From Gp6-AA40 sp050742535 (lineage in GTDB: Bacteria > Acidobacteriota > Vicinamibacteria > Vicinamibacterales > UBA2999): DNA of 9,461 nucleotides. A program made the position numbers and the translations under genes. The stretch is taken from positions 1-9,461 of the forward strand of contig JBOGIQ010000239.1 of NCBI GenBank assembly GCA_050742535.1, in the 5' to 3' direction. How positions within the stretch are numbered: the stretch's first letter is position 1; every line of letters starts with the position of its first letter. A model generated the notes under the pieces. That model made no database searches, was not told the origin of the DNA, and was given only the letters and a program-made list of their open reading frames with translations. Of this stretch, positions 1 through 6,371 are shown in pieces.

Positions 1-1
1 G

Positions 2-88
2 TACATCGCGGCTGTCGGCGTGCTTCGCACGCCGACCAATCGAACGGCCGACACTTCGTTCGTCTTCGTTTCTCCGTTGCTCCTGTGA
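2..88 (+). CDS. Possible C-terminal tail of an upstream gene (partial)
   Basis: The frame starting at base 2 is open from the window edge to a TGA at 86-88 and encodes 28 residues ending in TSFVFVSPLLL. All three forward frames are open here, so openness alone proves little. By my count this frame ends about 21 of 28 codons in G or C, against 14 and 16 for the other two, which makes it the best coding candidate. I do not recognise the family, and the fragment is too short to assign a function. A perfect hairpin lies inside it, which could instead mean that the stretch is non-coding. If the tail is real, it would place the acyltransferase in an operon that begins further upstream. Confidence 0.35.
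   Translation, partial: YIAAVGVLRTPTNRTADTSFVFVSPLLL
14..36 (+). repeat. Perfect 10-bp inverted repeat with 3-nt loop
   Basis: GTCGGCGTGC (14-23) is followed by TTC (24-26) and then by its exact reverse complement GCACGCCGAC (27-36). The stem is GC-rich and would be very stable in RNA. No clean run of T follows, only a mixed TC-rich stretch up to about base 84, so it does not match a standard intrinsic terminator. It may be a dispersed palindromic element or a processing or attenuation hairpin ahead of the acyltransferase. Confidence 0.6.
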
Positions 89-126
89 GACCGTTTCCTC
101 CGCAACCTCCGTCGCCTCCAGGGAAC

Positions 127-810
127 ATGGCTGACCGCACCGTCCAGGCCGTTCACGGCCGCCGCGCCGTCGAGCCGGACCCGCCGTTCGAGCGGGAGCT
201 GTCCGAGGCCATGCGCTCCCGGTATGAACCGCGGGCGCTGCTCGAACTGTACGGACGATTCACGTATGGCGAGGGCGAGTTCGACGCTATGATGCGCCGC
301 GCCATCTGCCGGGCGATGACGCGGAGCTTCGGCGACGGGGTGCACGTCGGCCGCGGCGTCCTCTGGCGCCACCCTGAAACCTTCGACGTCGGCTCCGGTG
401 TGTTTATTGGCGATCAGGCGGTGCTGCAGGGGCGCTTCGACGGCCGTTGTGCGATACGCGATCGGGTGTGGCTCGGGCCGCAAAGCTATTTCGATGCGCG
501 CGACCTGGTCATCGAGGAATATGTAGGGTGGGGCCCGGGGGCCCGGGTGCTTGGTTCGACGCACACGGGAATCCCGGCCGATGTCCCGATCATTCAAACC
601 GATCTCACCATCAGCCCCGTGCGTATCGGTGCGTGGTCGGACATCGGCGTGAATGCGGTGGTGCTGCCGGGCGTGCACGTCGGCAAGGGCGCGATTGTCG
701 GCGCGGGTGCGGTGGTGACCACCGACGTCGAGCCGTTTACGATCGTCGCCGGGGTGCCGGCGAGGTTTCTACGTCGGCGCGAAGGTGCTCCTGAAGCGGA
801 GAAGGTGTGA
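127..810 (+). CDS. Left-handed beta-helix (hexapeptide) sugar O/N-acyltransferase, WbbJ-like
   Basis: A 227-residue acyltransferase of the trimeric hexapeptide-repeat family, which moves an acetyl or similar group from acyl-CoA onto a sugar hydroxyl or amine in the cytoplasm. Degenerate [LIV]-G-x4 hexapeptides fill the C-terminal half, and the ending with GAGAVVTTDV and VAGVPARFL is typical of the family. H146, in STHTG, fits the catalytic histidine of the xenobiotic/WbbJ-type branch. The N-terminal part (LYGRFTYGEGEFDAMMRR) also resembles WbbJ-like proteins. I chose ATG 127 because codons after it are strongly G/C at the third position, whereas those from the in-frame GTG at 85 are not and encode a proline-rich lead. 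An AGGGA lies just before 127, though very close. The GTG at 85 overlaps an upstream TGA and remains an alternative (241 aa). Its neighbours suggest that it acylates an amino sugar made by the next two genes; the substrate is inferred. Confidence 0.88.
   Translation: MADRTVQAVHGRRAVEPDPPFERELSEAMRSRYEPRALLELYGRFTYGEGEFDAMMRRAICRAMTRSFGDGVHVGRGVLWRHPETFDVGSGVFIGDQAVLQGRFDGRCAIRDRVWLGPQSYFDARDLVIEEYVGWGPGARVLGSTHTGIPADVPIIQTDLTISPVRIGAWSDIGVNAVVLPGVHVGKGAIVGAGAVVTTDVEPFTIVAGVPARFLRRREGAPEAEKV
798..805 (+). promoter_or_regulatory. Ribosome binding site setting the GTG start of the SDR gene
   Basis: GGAGAAGG lies just inside the end of the acyltransferase gene. Its GGAG core (798-801) is 5 nt from the GTG at 807, which overlaps the preceding stop as GTGA. 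This supports 807 as the start and suggests translational coupling. Confidence 0.6.
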
Positions 811-1775
811 GAATCGACGACTCGACAATCGTGGTCACTGGCGGCGCCGGTCTGATCGGATCGACGACCGTCGACCAGCTGCTGCGCCTGCATGCCCCTC
901 GGCGCATCGTCATCTTCGACGACTTCTCGCGCGGCACCCGCGCGAATCTCACCACCTCCGCCACGGACGCACGCCTGCAGATCGTGGAAGGGGACATCAG
1001 GGACCGTGACGCCGTCGCGCGTGTGGTCGAAGGCGCTGACGCGCTGATTCACATGGCGGCGCTGCGCATTACGGCCTGTGCGGCAGATCCACGCGAAGCA
1101 TTCGACGTCATGTGCACGGGGTCCTTCAACGTCGTCGAAGCGGCGCACCAGGCAGGGGTCCAGAAAATCGTCGCCGCATCGACCGCTTCGGTCTACGGCC
1201 TCGCCGACACGTTTCCGACCAACGAGAGCCATCACCCATACGGCAACCGGACGTGGTACGGCGCGGCCAAGCTCATGCTCGAAGGCCTGCTGCGCTCGTT
1301 CAACGACATGTACGGCTTGCCGTATGTGGCGCTGCGCTACTTCAACGTCTACGGTCCGCGCATGGACATCGACGGCAAGTACACCGAAGTGCTCATCCGC
1401 TGGATGGAGCGGCTCGATGCCGGCCAGCCGCCGCTGATTTACGGTGACGGCCGCCAGACGATGGATTTTGTCTATGTCGATGATGCCGCGCGGGCGACCA
1501 TTCTGGCGCTGGCGTCGAATGTCTCCGATGAGGTCTTCAACGTCGCCAGCGGTGTCGAGACCAGCCTCAACGAGCTCGCGGCGGCACTGTCGCATGTCAT
1601 GAACGTGCGGCGCACCTCCGAGCACGCGCTCGAGCGCACCGTGAATGCGGTGACGCGCCGCCTGGCGGCGACGGAACGGGCCGAGCGGATGCTCGGGTTC
1701 ACGGCGGCGGTGTCGCTCGAGGAAGGCCTGGCCCGGCTGGTCGAATGGTGGCGCACGGAGCGCGTGCGCGTGTGA
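807..1775 (+). CDS. NAD-dependent nucleotide-sugar epimerase/dehydratase (extended SDR)
   Basis: A 322-residue extended short-chain dehydrogenase/reductase, the usual length for GalE-type nucleotide-sugar enzymes. The Rossmann motif TGGAGLIG spans residues 11-18. The active site has T126 in STASVYG and the Y151-x3-K155 pair in YGAAK. RYFNVYGPR and the later IYGDGRQTMDFVYVDD segment are hallmarks of sugar-nucleotide epimerases and reductases. The T-D-E triad of 4,6-dehydratases is absent (TAS instead), so a C4 epimerase or related oxidoreductase is more likely than a dehydratase. That leaves open which enzyme makes the keto-sugar used by the following aminotransferase. The gene starts at a GTG overlapping the previous stop by 4 bp and ends in another GTGA overlap, so it is tightly coupled on both sides. 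Substrate specificity cannot be read by eye. Confidence 0.9.
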   Translation: MRIDDSTIVVTGGAGLIGSTTVDQLLRLHAPRRIVIFDDFSRGTRANLTTSATDARLQIVEGDIRDRDAVARVVEGADALIHMAALRITACAADPREAFDVMCTGSFNVVEAAHQAGVQKIVAASTASVYGLADTFPTNESHHPYGNRTWYGAAKLMLEGLLRSFNDMYGLPYVALRYFNVYGPRMDIDGKYTEVLIRWMERLDAGQPPLIYGDGRQTMDFVYVDDAARATILALASNVSDEVFNVASGVETSLNELAAALSHVMNVRRTSEHALERTVNAVTRRLAATERAERMLGFTAAVSLEEGLARLVEWWRTERVRV

Positions 1776-2944
1776 CCGCGGTCCGCACGCTGATTCCCGT
1801 TGCCAGGCCGGCGCTCGGCGAGCGCGAGGCCGAAGCAGCGCGGCGTGCGATTCTCTCCGGCTGGGTGTCGCAGGGGCCGGAGGTCGCGGCGTTCGAACAG
1901 GAGTTTGCCGCCGCGGTGGACGCGTCCCATGCCTGCGCGGTCTCGAGCTGCACCACCGCACTCCACCTCGCCCTCGTCGCGTTGGGCGTCGGCCCGGGAG
2001 ACGAAGTCGTCACAGTGAGCCATTCGTTCATCGCCACGGCCAACGCGATTCGTTACTGCGGCGCCACGCCGGTGTTCGTCGACGTCGAGCTCGACACGTT
2101 CAACATGGACGTATCGCAGCTCGAAGCTGCCATCAGTCCACGGACCAGGGCGATTCTGGCCGTGCACCAGCTGGGAATGCCCTGCGACCTGCAGGCGATC
2201 GCCGGCATCGCCAGCCGGCACAGCCTGCCCGTTATCGAGGATGCCGCCTGCGCCATTGGCAGCGAGATCCGTTGGGACGGCGCCTGGCAGCCGATCGGAC
2301 GGCCCCACGGAGACGTCGCCTGTTTTTCCTTTCATCCCCGCAAGCTGCTGTCGACGGGCGATGGCGGCATGCTGACGACGCGCAGCGAGGAGCTCGATCG
2401 ACGTTTTCGTCTGCTGCGGCAGCACGGGATGAGCGTCCCGGATACGGTGCGGCATCAGGCCTCGCAGGTCACGTTCGAGGACTACCTGATGGTCGGTTTC
2501 AACTACCGGATGACCGATATTCAGGGCGCGATTGGACGCGAGCAGATCAAGCGGCTGCCGTCGCTCGTGGCCCGGCGGCGTGAACGAGCGGCCCGGTATC
2601 ACGCCGCATTCCGGACGGTCGCCGGGGTGAAGGCACCCGCCGAACCGCAGTGGGCTCGCAGCAACTGGCAAAGCTATGCGGTCCGCGTCGCCCGTGGCCG
2701 CCAGCGCGCGATCATGCAGGCGCTGCTCGACGAGGGGATCTCGACGCGCCGCGGCGTCATGAACGCGCACCGGGAACAGGCGTATCCGGCAGGCACCTGG
2801 CGCGTTGCCCCGGGGCAGGGTCTCGAACGAAGTGAAGAAGCGCAGGACACGGCAATCGTGCTGCCCCTCTTCCACGACCTCGACGAAGCGGATCAGAACA
2901 GGGTGATCGACGCCGTCACGAAAGCCGTGTCAGCACACGCGTGA
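1772..2944 (+). CDS. DegT/DnrJ/EryC1/StrS-family PLP sugar aminotransferase
   Basis: A 390-residue fold-type I PLP enzyme that aminates a keto-sugar nucleotide, usually with glutamate as donor. The cofactor-binding aspartate is D157 in VIEDAAC, and the Schiff-base lysine is K191 in FHPRKLLSTGDGG. SSCTTALHLAL near residue 53 forms the phosphate-binding region, and VHQLGMPCDL and FNYRMTDIQGAIG are also family signatures. I chose GTG 1772, which overlaps the SDR stop as GTGA, like the junctions at 807 and 2941. The upstream in-frame ATG 1745 would add nine residues that resemble nothing in the family. GGAG at 1757-1760 is the nearest ribosome-binding candidate, with rather long spacing. Next to an SDR and a hexapeptide acyltransferase, it fits synthesis of an N-acylated amino sugar. 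Members of this family also include dehydratases such as ColD, but the lysine here points to transamination. Confidence 0.92.
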   Translation: MTAVRTLIPVARPALGEREAEAARRAILSGWVSQGPEVAAFEQEFAAAVDASHACAVSSCTTALHLALVALGVGPGDEVVTVSHSFIATANAIRYCGATPVFVDVELDTFNMDVSQLEAAISPRTRAILAVHQLGMPCDLQAIAGIASRHSLPVIEDAACAIGSEIRWDGAWQPIGRPHGDVACFSFHPRKLLSTGDGGMLTTRSEELDRRFRLLRQHGMSVPDTVRHQASQVTFEDYLMVGFNYRMTDIQGAIGREQIKRLPSLVARRRERAARYHAAFRTVAGVKAPAEPQWARSNWQSYAVRVARGRQRAIMQALLDEGISTRRGVMNAHREQAYPAGTWRVAPGQGLERSEEAQDTAIVLPLFHDLDEADQNRVIDAVTKAVSAHA

Positions 2945-3876
2945 TTTCCATCGTCACGCCGGCGTTCAACGAAGCCGGAAACCTGCAGCGCCTTCATGCC
3001 CGCATCGCGGAAACGATGGCCACGCTCGGGGTTGACTGGGAGTGGATCGTCGTTGACGACCATTCCCGCGACGACACGTTCGCGGTGATTCAGGGTCTGT
3101 CATCCACCGATCCACGTATCCGTGGCGTCCGGCTGGCGCGGAACAGCGGTTCGCATATCGCAATCGCCTGCGGCTTGCGTCTCACCAGCGGCGATGCCGT
3201 GGTGATGATGGCGTCGGACCTTCAAGATCCACCGGAAACGATTGCAGCGATGCTCGAGCGGTGGCGACGCGGCGCGCAGATCGTCTGGGCGGTCCGGCGC
3301 TCGCGGCCGGGCGACCAGTCGCACGCCCGATTCGCCGCGGCCTATTACTGGATTGTCCGCAACGTGGTCGGGCTGCGGGACATGCCGGCGAAGGGCACCG
3401 ACTTCTTTCTCGCGGATCGCCGTGTCGTCGATGCGTTCCGCTCGTACCCCGAGCGGACCACGAGCCTCTTCAATCACCTGACGTGGATGGGATTCAAGCA
3501 GGAGTACGTCGAGTACGAGAAGCAGCCGCGTACGGCTGGAGCGTCCGGATGGACGCTGTCGCGGAAGATTCGTCTCGTCATCGACTCGGTCACCGCCTTT
3601 TCCAACGCGCCGCTGCGATGGTGCGCGTATCTCGGCGCGGCGATGCTGGCCGTGGCGCTGGTGTTGACGGTCGTCGGCGTTCGTCTGCTGCCGGAGCTCG
3701 GCGGCGGGCTGCTGCTCGTGCTGGCCGTGCTCTTCGGTCTGTCGGGAGTGCAGATGCTTGCGCTGGCGATCGTCGGCGAGTACGTCTGGAGCGCGCTCGC
3801 CGAGGCGAGGCGCCGCCCGCAGTTCGTCATCGAAGCCGCCACGTCGGACGACGTGTTGGCGATGACGGTAAAATAG
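2941..3876 (+). CDS. GtrB/DPM1-like membrane-anchored family 2 glycosyltransferase
   Basis: A 311-residue GT2 enzyme of the dolichyl/undecaprenyl-phosphate sugar transferase type, with a cytoplasmic GT-A domain followed by two membrane helices. The start MISIVTPAFNEAGNL is typical. DDHSRDDT begins at D39, and the metal-binding SDLQDPPE carries D93 and D96. The C-terminal helices lie at about residues 227-247 and 255-278, followed by GEYVWSALAEARRRPQFVIE, which matches the GEY..R...E...RP ending of GtrB/ArnC relatives. It probably transfers a sugar from a nucleotide donor to undecaprenyl phosphate at the inner membrane. The GTG start overlaps the aminotransferase stop by 4 bp, with no clear Shine-Dalgarno, so translation probably depends on coupling. 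No partner flippase of GtrA type is in the window. Confidence 0.9.
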   Translation: MISIVTPAFNEAGNLQRLHARIAETMATLGVDWEWIVVDDHSRDDTFAVIQGLSSTDPRIRGVRLARNSGSHIAIACGLRLTSGDAVVMMASDLQDPPETIAAMLERWRRGAQIVWAVRRSRPGDQSHARFAAAYYWIVRNVVGLRDMPAKGTDFFLADRRVVDAFRSYPERTTSLFNHLTWMGFKQEYVEYEKQPRTAGASGWTLSRKIRLVIDSVTAFSNAPLRWCAYLGAAMLAVALVLTVVGVRLLPELGGGLLLVLAVLFGLSGVQMLALAIVGEYVWSALAEARRRPQFVIEAATSDDVLAMTVK

Positions 3877-3904
3877 CCATTTCCCTCAGGAACAGACCAC
3901 GCTC

Positions 3905-4834
3905 ATGATCGATTGCATCGCCGGCTACCACCTCAACCCGTGGACGTGCGGCATCGCCAAGTTCAACGCAATTCTGGCGAAGGAGCTCGACGTGCCCGTT
4001 GTCGGGCTTGCGTCGCCAGACCTGCGCAACTATGCGCGCCCCCTGCTCTCGATCAAGATGTCGGAGTTCACGACAGACGACGCCCGGGCGCTGGCGTTGT
4101 GGGTCGATGCCAACGCCGGCCGCTTCGATCTGTTCCTGCATGCGTTCGACGGCACGCCGATCGAACAGCGGCTGCTGAAGGCGGCGGCACACGTCTATTG
4201 CGGCAATCGCGAGCTGACGCACCAGCTGGCGCCGTCGCGCGCCGATATCGTCGAGCTCTTCTGCCCGGGCACGCTGCTCAACTCGCAGCGGTTCCAGGAC
4301 ACCGAAGTGAAGGTGTTCACCTTCGGCATGGCGCACAAGATTCGCGTGCCGCTCTATCGGCGGCTGCGGGACCTGCTGGAAGCGACCGGAAAGAGCTACT
4401 CCGTCTATGTGTCAACGGCCCTGCACGAGAACACCAGCTTCGACGGCTCGTTCGTCGTCCGCTTCGAGGAGCTGCAGTCGATCTTCGCCGGTCAGGTCTA
4501 TTTCATGGGCTACCTGTCCGATACCGCCGTCTTCAACCATCTGATGGACTGCACCTTCCTCGCCGCCTTCTTCGAGAAGGGTCTGCGTGCCAACAACACG
4601 ACGGTGAATGCGGCCATGGAATGCGGATGCGCGGTCATCACGAACCTCGATGAACACTCGCCGGCCGGCCTGACACACATGCGGAACGTGATCGACATCA
4701 ACCTGTGCGACCGGCTCCCGGATGTCGAGCACGCGCAGCAGATCGGCCGGGCGGCGCGCGACATCGCGCACGGGCAGTACGGGTGGGACCGGCTCGTCAG
4801 CGAATTGCGGTCGGTGGTACGGACGGAGGTATGA
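3905..4834 (+). CDS. Putative GT-B-fold glycosyltransferase, degenerate GT4-like
   Basis: A 309-residue protein with no confident family name. The C-terminal half, from about residue 136, reads like a GT-B donor domain: KVFTFGMAHKIR begins a strand-turn-helix, VYFMGYLSD follows, and FFEKGLRANNTTVNAAMECG with CAVITN matches the GT4 nucleotide-sugar pattern. E224 fits the first acidic residue of the E-x7-E motif, but the second position is T232, so the motif is incomplete. The N-terminal 130 residues (PWTCGIAKFNAILAKEL near the start) would be the acceptor domain and are shorter than in typical GT4 enzymes. A 28-bp gap separates it from the previous gene, with CAGGAA at 3887-3892 as a weak ribosome-binding site 12 nt from the ATG. 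The role as a glycosyltransferase is inferred from these motifs and the neighbours; loss of catalytic activity is possible. Confidence 0.6.
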   Translation: MIDCIAGYHLNPWTCGIAKFNAILAKELDVPVVGLASPDLRNYARPLLSIKMSEFTTDDARALALWVDANAGRFDLFLHAFDGTPIEQRLLKAAAHVYCGNRELTHQLAPSRADIVELFCPGTLLNSQRFQDTEVKVFTFGMAHKIRVPLYRRLRDLLEATGKSYSVYVSTALHENTSFDGSFVVRFEELQSIFAGQVYFMGYLSDTAVFNHLMDCTFLAAFFEKGLRANNTTVNAAMECGCAVITNLDEHSPAGLTHMRNVIDINLCDRLPDVEHAQQIGRAARDIAHGQYGWDRLVSELRSVVRTEV

Positions 4835-4869
4835 ATCCGGCTGGAGCCGGACTCCCCAGAGGTTCATGA
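4831..4869 (+). other. 12-codon mini-ORF bridging the glycosyltransferase and ALDH genes
   Basis: An ATG at 4831 overlaps the preceding stop (ATGA) and is preceded one base away by GGAGG (4825-4829). It encodes MNPAGAGLPRGS and stops at the TGA 4867-4869, which overlaps the ATG of the aldehyde dehydrogenase as a second ATGA. It could act as a translational relay, or the arrangement may be accidental, since the sequence is mostly repeat element. Confidence 0.2.
4835..4865 (+). repeat. Short GC-rich palindromic intergenic element (VRLQPD-type)
   Basis: The spacer contains TCCGGC (4836-4841), the loop TGGA, and GCCGGA (4846-4851), a 6-bp perfect stem. Read on the minus strand it encodes WGVRLQPDS, a tag that I recall as a recurrent spurious peptide from dispersed repeats in Vicinamibacteria-type genomes; this is memory, not a search. 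Only one copy is visible here. As RNA it could form a small hairpin between two operon genes, but no T-run follows, so a terminator is unlikely. Confidence 0.5.
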
Positions 4870-6371
4870 TCATCACAAAAGACGCACGCCAGCGCGCCGT
4901 CGATCTCTCGACGATTCCAACCGTCGTCCTGAATTCAGTCGGCGGTGAAGACGTGCCGGCGGCCGACGGACGCACCTTCGCGAAGGTGAATCCGGCCACC
5001 GGCCAGGAAATCTGCCGCGTGGTACGTTCCGGCGCGGCGGACGTCTCGCGCGCGGTCGACATCGCGAAGCGCGCGCAGCCGGGGTGGGCGGCACTGACGG
5101 CCGTGAAGCGCGGCGACATCCTGCGGCAGATGGCCCTCCTCATGCGGGAGCGACGCGAGGCACTCGCCGAGCTGGTCGCGCTCGAGACGGGGAAGTCGAA
5201 GAAGGACGCGCTCGGCGAGACGGACGCGGCCATCGAGATGGGTTTCTTCGTTGCCGGCGAAGGCCGCCGTTTCTACGGCCAGACCACGACCAGCGCGGTT
5301 CCGAACAAGGCGGCCATGGTCGTCCGGCAGCCGCTTGGCGTCGCCGGGTTGATCATCGCCGCGAACACGCCGATCGCGAATGTCGCCTGGAAGGCGTTTC
5401 CGGCATTGCTGTGCGGCAACTCGGCGATCCTCAAGGCTGCGGAGGACACGCCGCTGTCGGCCTGGGCGTTCGCCCAGCTCGCCCGCGAGGCGGGTGTGCC
5501 GGAAGGCGTGTACACCACGATGCACGGGCTTGGGCCGGAGGCCGGCGCGCCGCTCGTCGAGCACCCGGACGTCGCGGTCGTCAGCTTCACGGGCTCGTGT
5601 GAGGTGGGGCGCTGGATCGCGGAAACGGCAGGCCGGCGGCTCGCCAAGACGTGCCTCGAACTGGGCGGCAAGAATCCGTTGATCGTGTGTGACGACGCCG
5701 ATCTGAAGAATGCGGTGACGTGGGCGATTGGCTCGGCGTTCAGCAACGCAGGGCAGCGGTGCGCCGCGGGCAGCCGGCTGATTGTGTTCGACGGCGTCTA
5801 CGACCGTTTCCGGGCGATGCTCGTGGAGGCCACGGGACGTCTGAAGGTCGGGACCGGCGACGCCGATGATTACGGTCCGGTCATCAATCACGAGCAGATG
5901 ACGAACATGCTGTCGGCAGTGGATCGTGCGAAGGCGGCCGGCGCGTCGGTGCTGACCGGGGGGCACCGCTTGACCGGGAGCGGCTACGGCGACGGCTACT
6001 TCGTGGCGCCGACGATCCTCGAGCACGTCGGCCCGAACGACGAGATTTCGCGCAGCGAGCTGTTCGGCCCGATTACGTGCCTCTATCGCGTGAAGACCTT
6101 CGACGAGGCGATCGCCCTCGCCAACGACTCGCCGTTTGGGCTGACGGCGTCGATCCACACGCAGAACATCAACCGCGCGATGACGTTCCTCGGTCGCATT
6201 CAGGCCGGCGTCGCCGTCGTCAACGGCGGCACCTACGGCAGCGAGCCGCACCTGCCGTTTGGCGGCCTGCGGCAGTCCGGCAACGGCTGGCGCGAAGCGG
6301 GGACACAGGCACTGGACGTGTACTCGGACCTGAAAACCATCTATATCAATCACAACCCGGATGCCGTCTGA
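4866..6371 (+). CDS. NAD(P)-dependent aldehyde dehydrogenase
   Basis: A 501-residue member of the aldehyde dehydrogenase superfamily (PF00171 type), oxidising an aldehyde to an acid with NAD or NADP. All core residues are visible: N167 in AANTPIANVAWK, the cofactor loop FTGSCEVG, E265 in LELGGKNP, and the nucleophile C299 in NAGQRCAAGSRLIV. The C-terminus has PFGGLRQSGNGWRE, typical of the family. The usual PWN motif around the oxyanion asparagine is AAN here, and the cofactor lysine segment reads KAAEDTP rather than the common KPSE.TP, so this is a variant subgroup. I chose ATG 4866, preceded by AGAGG (4858-4862), because the open frame from 4722 runs through the previous gene. The gene overlaps the next by 11 bp. 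An aldehyde dehydrogenase is unusual in a surface-sugar operon; its substrate is unknown and might be a sugar aldehyde or a transketolase-related short aldehyde. Confidence 0.93.
   Translation: MIITKDARQRAVDLSTIPTVVLNSVGGEDVPAADGRTFAKVNPATGQEICRVVRSGAADVSRAVDIAKRAQPGWAALTAVKRGDILRQMALLMRERREALAELVALETGKSKKDALGETDAAIEMGFFVAGEGRRFYGQTTTSAVPNKAAMVVRQPLGVAGLIIAANTPIANVAWKAFPALLCGNSAILKAAEDTPLSAWAFAQLAREAGVPEGVYTTMHGLGPEAGAPLVEHPDVAVVSFTGSCEVGRWIAETAGRRLAKTCLELGGKNPLIVCDDADLKNAVTWAIGSAFSNAGQRCAAGSRLIVFDGVYDRFRAMLVEATGRLKVGTGDADDYGPVINHEQMTNMLSAVDRAKAAGASVLTGGHRLTGSGYGDGYFVAPTILEHVGPNDEISRSELFGPITCLYRVKTFDEAIALANDSPFGLTASIHTQNINRAMTFLGRIQAGVAVVNGGTYGSEPHLPFGGLRQSGNGWREAGTQALDVYSDLKTIYINHNPDAV

Noticed and set aside
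530..547. 18-base run made only of G and C with two GGGCCC palindromes
   Set aside because: It is in frame inside the acyltransferase and encodes a plausible W-G-P-G-A-R turn; no sign of a frameshift.
594..2875. Long minus-strand ORFs (594-1961, 455 aa; 1472-2875, 467 aa)
   Set aside because: They lie antisense to clear SDR and aminotransferase genes, have low-complexity Arg/Ala/Pro-rich translations and no family motifs; they are by-products of high GC.
3877..3904. Internal promoter or terminator between the two glycosyltransferase genes
   Set aside because: The 28-bp gap has no stem-loop with T-run and no recognisable -35/-10 pair; only a weak ribosome-binding site is visible.
4412..6353. 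Minus-strand ORFs opposite the aldehyde dehydrogenase (4412-5233 and 4935-6353)
   Set aside because: Antisense shadows of a gene with all catalytic residues in place; the first also contains the repeat-derived VRLQPD peptide.
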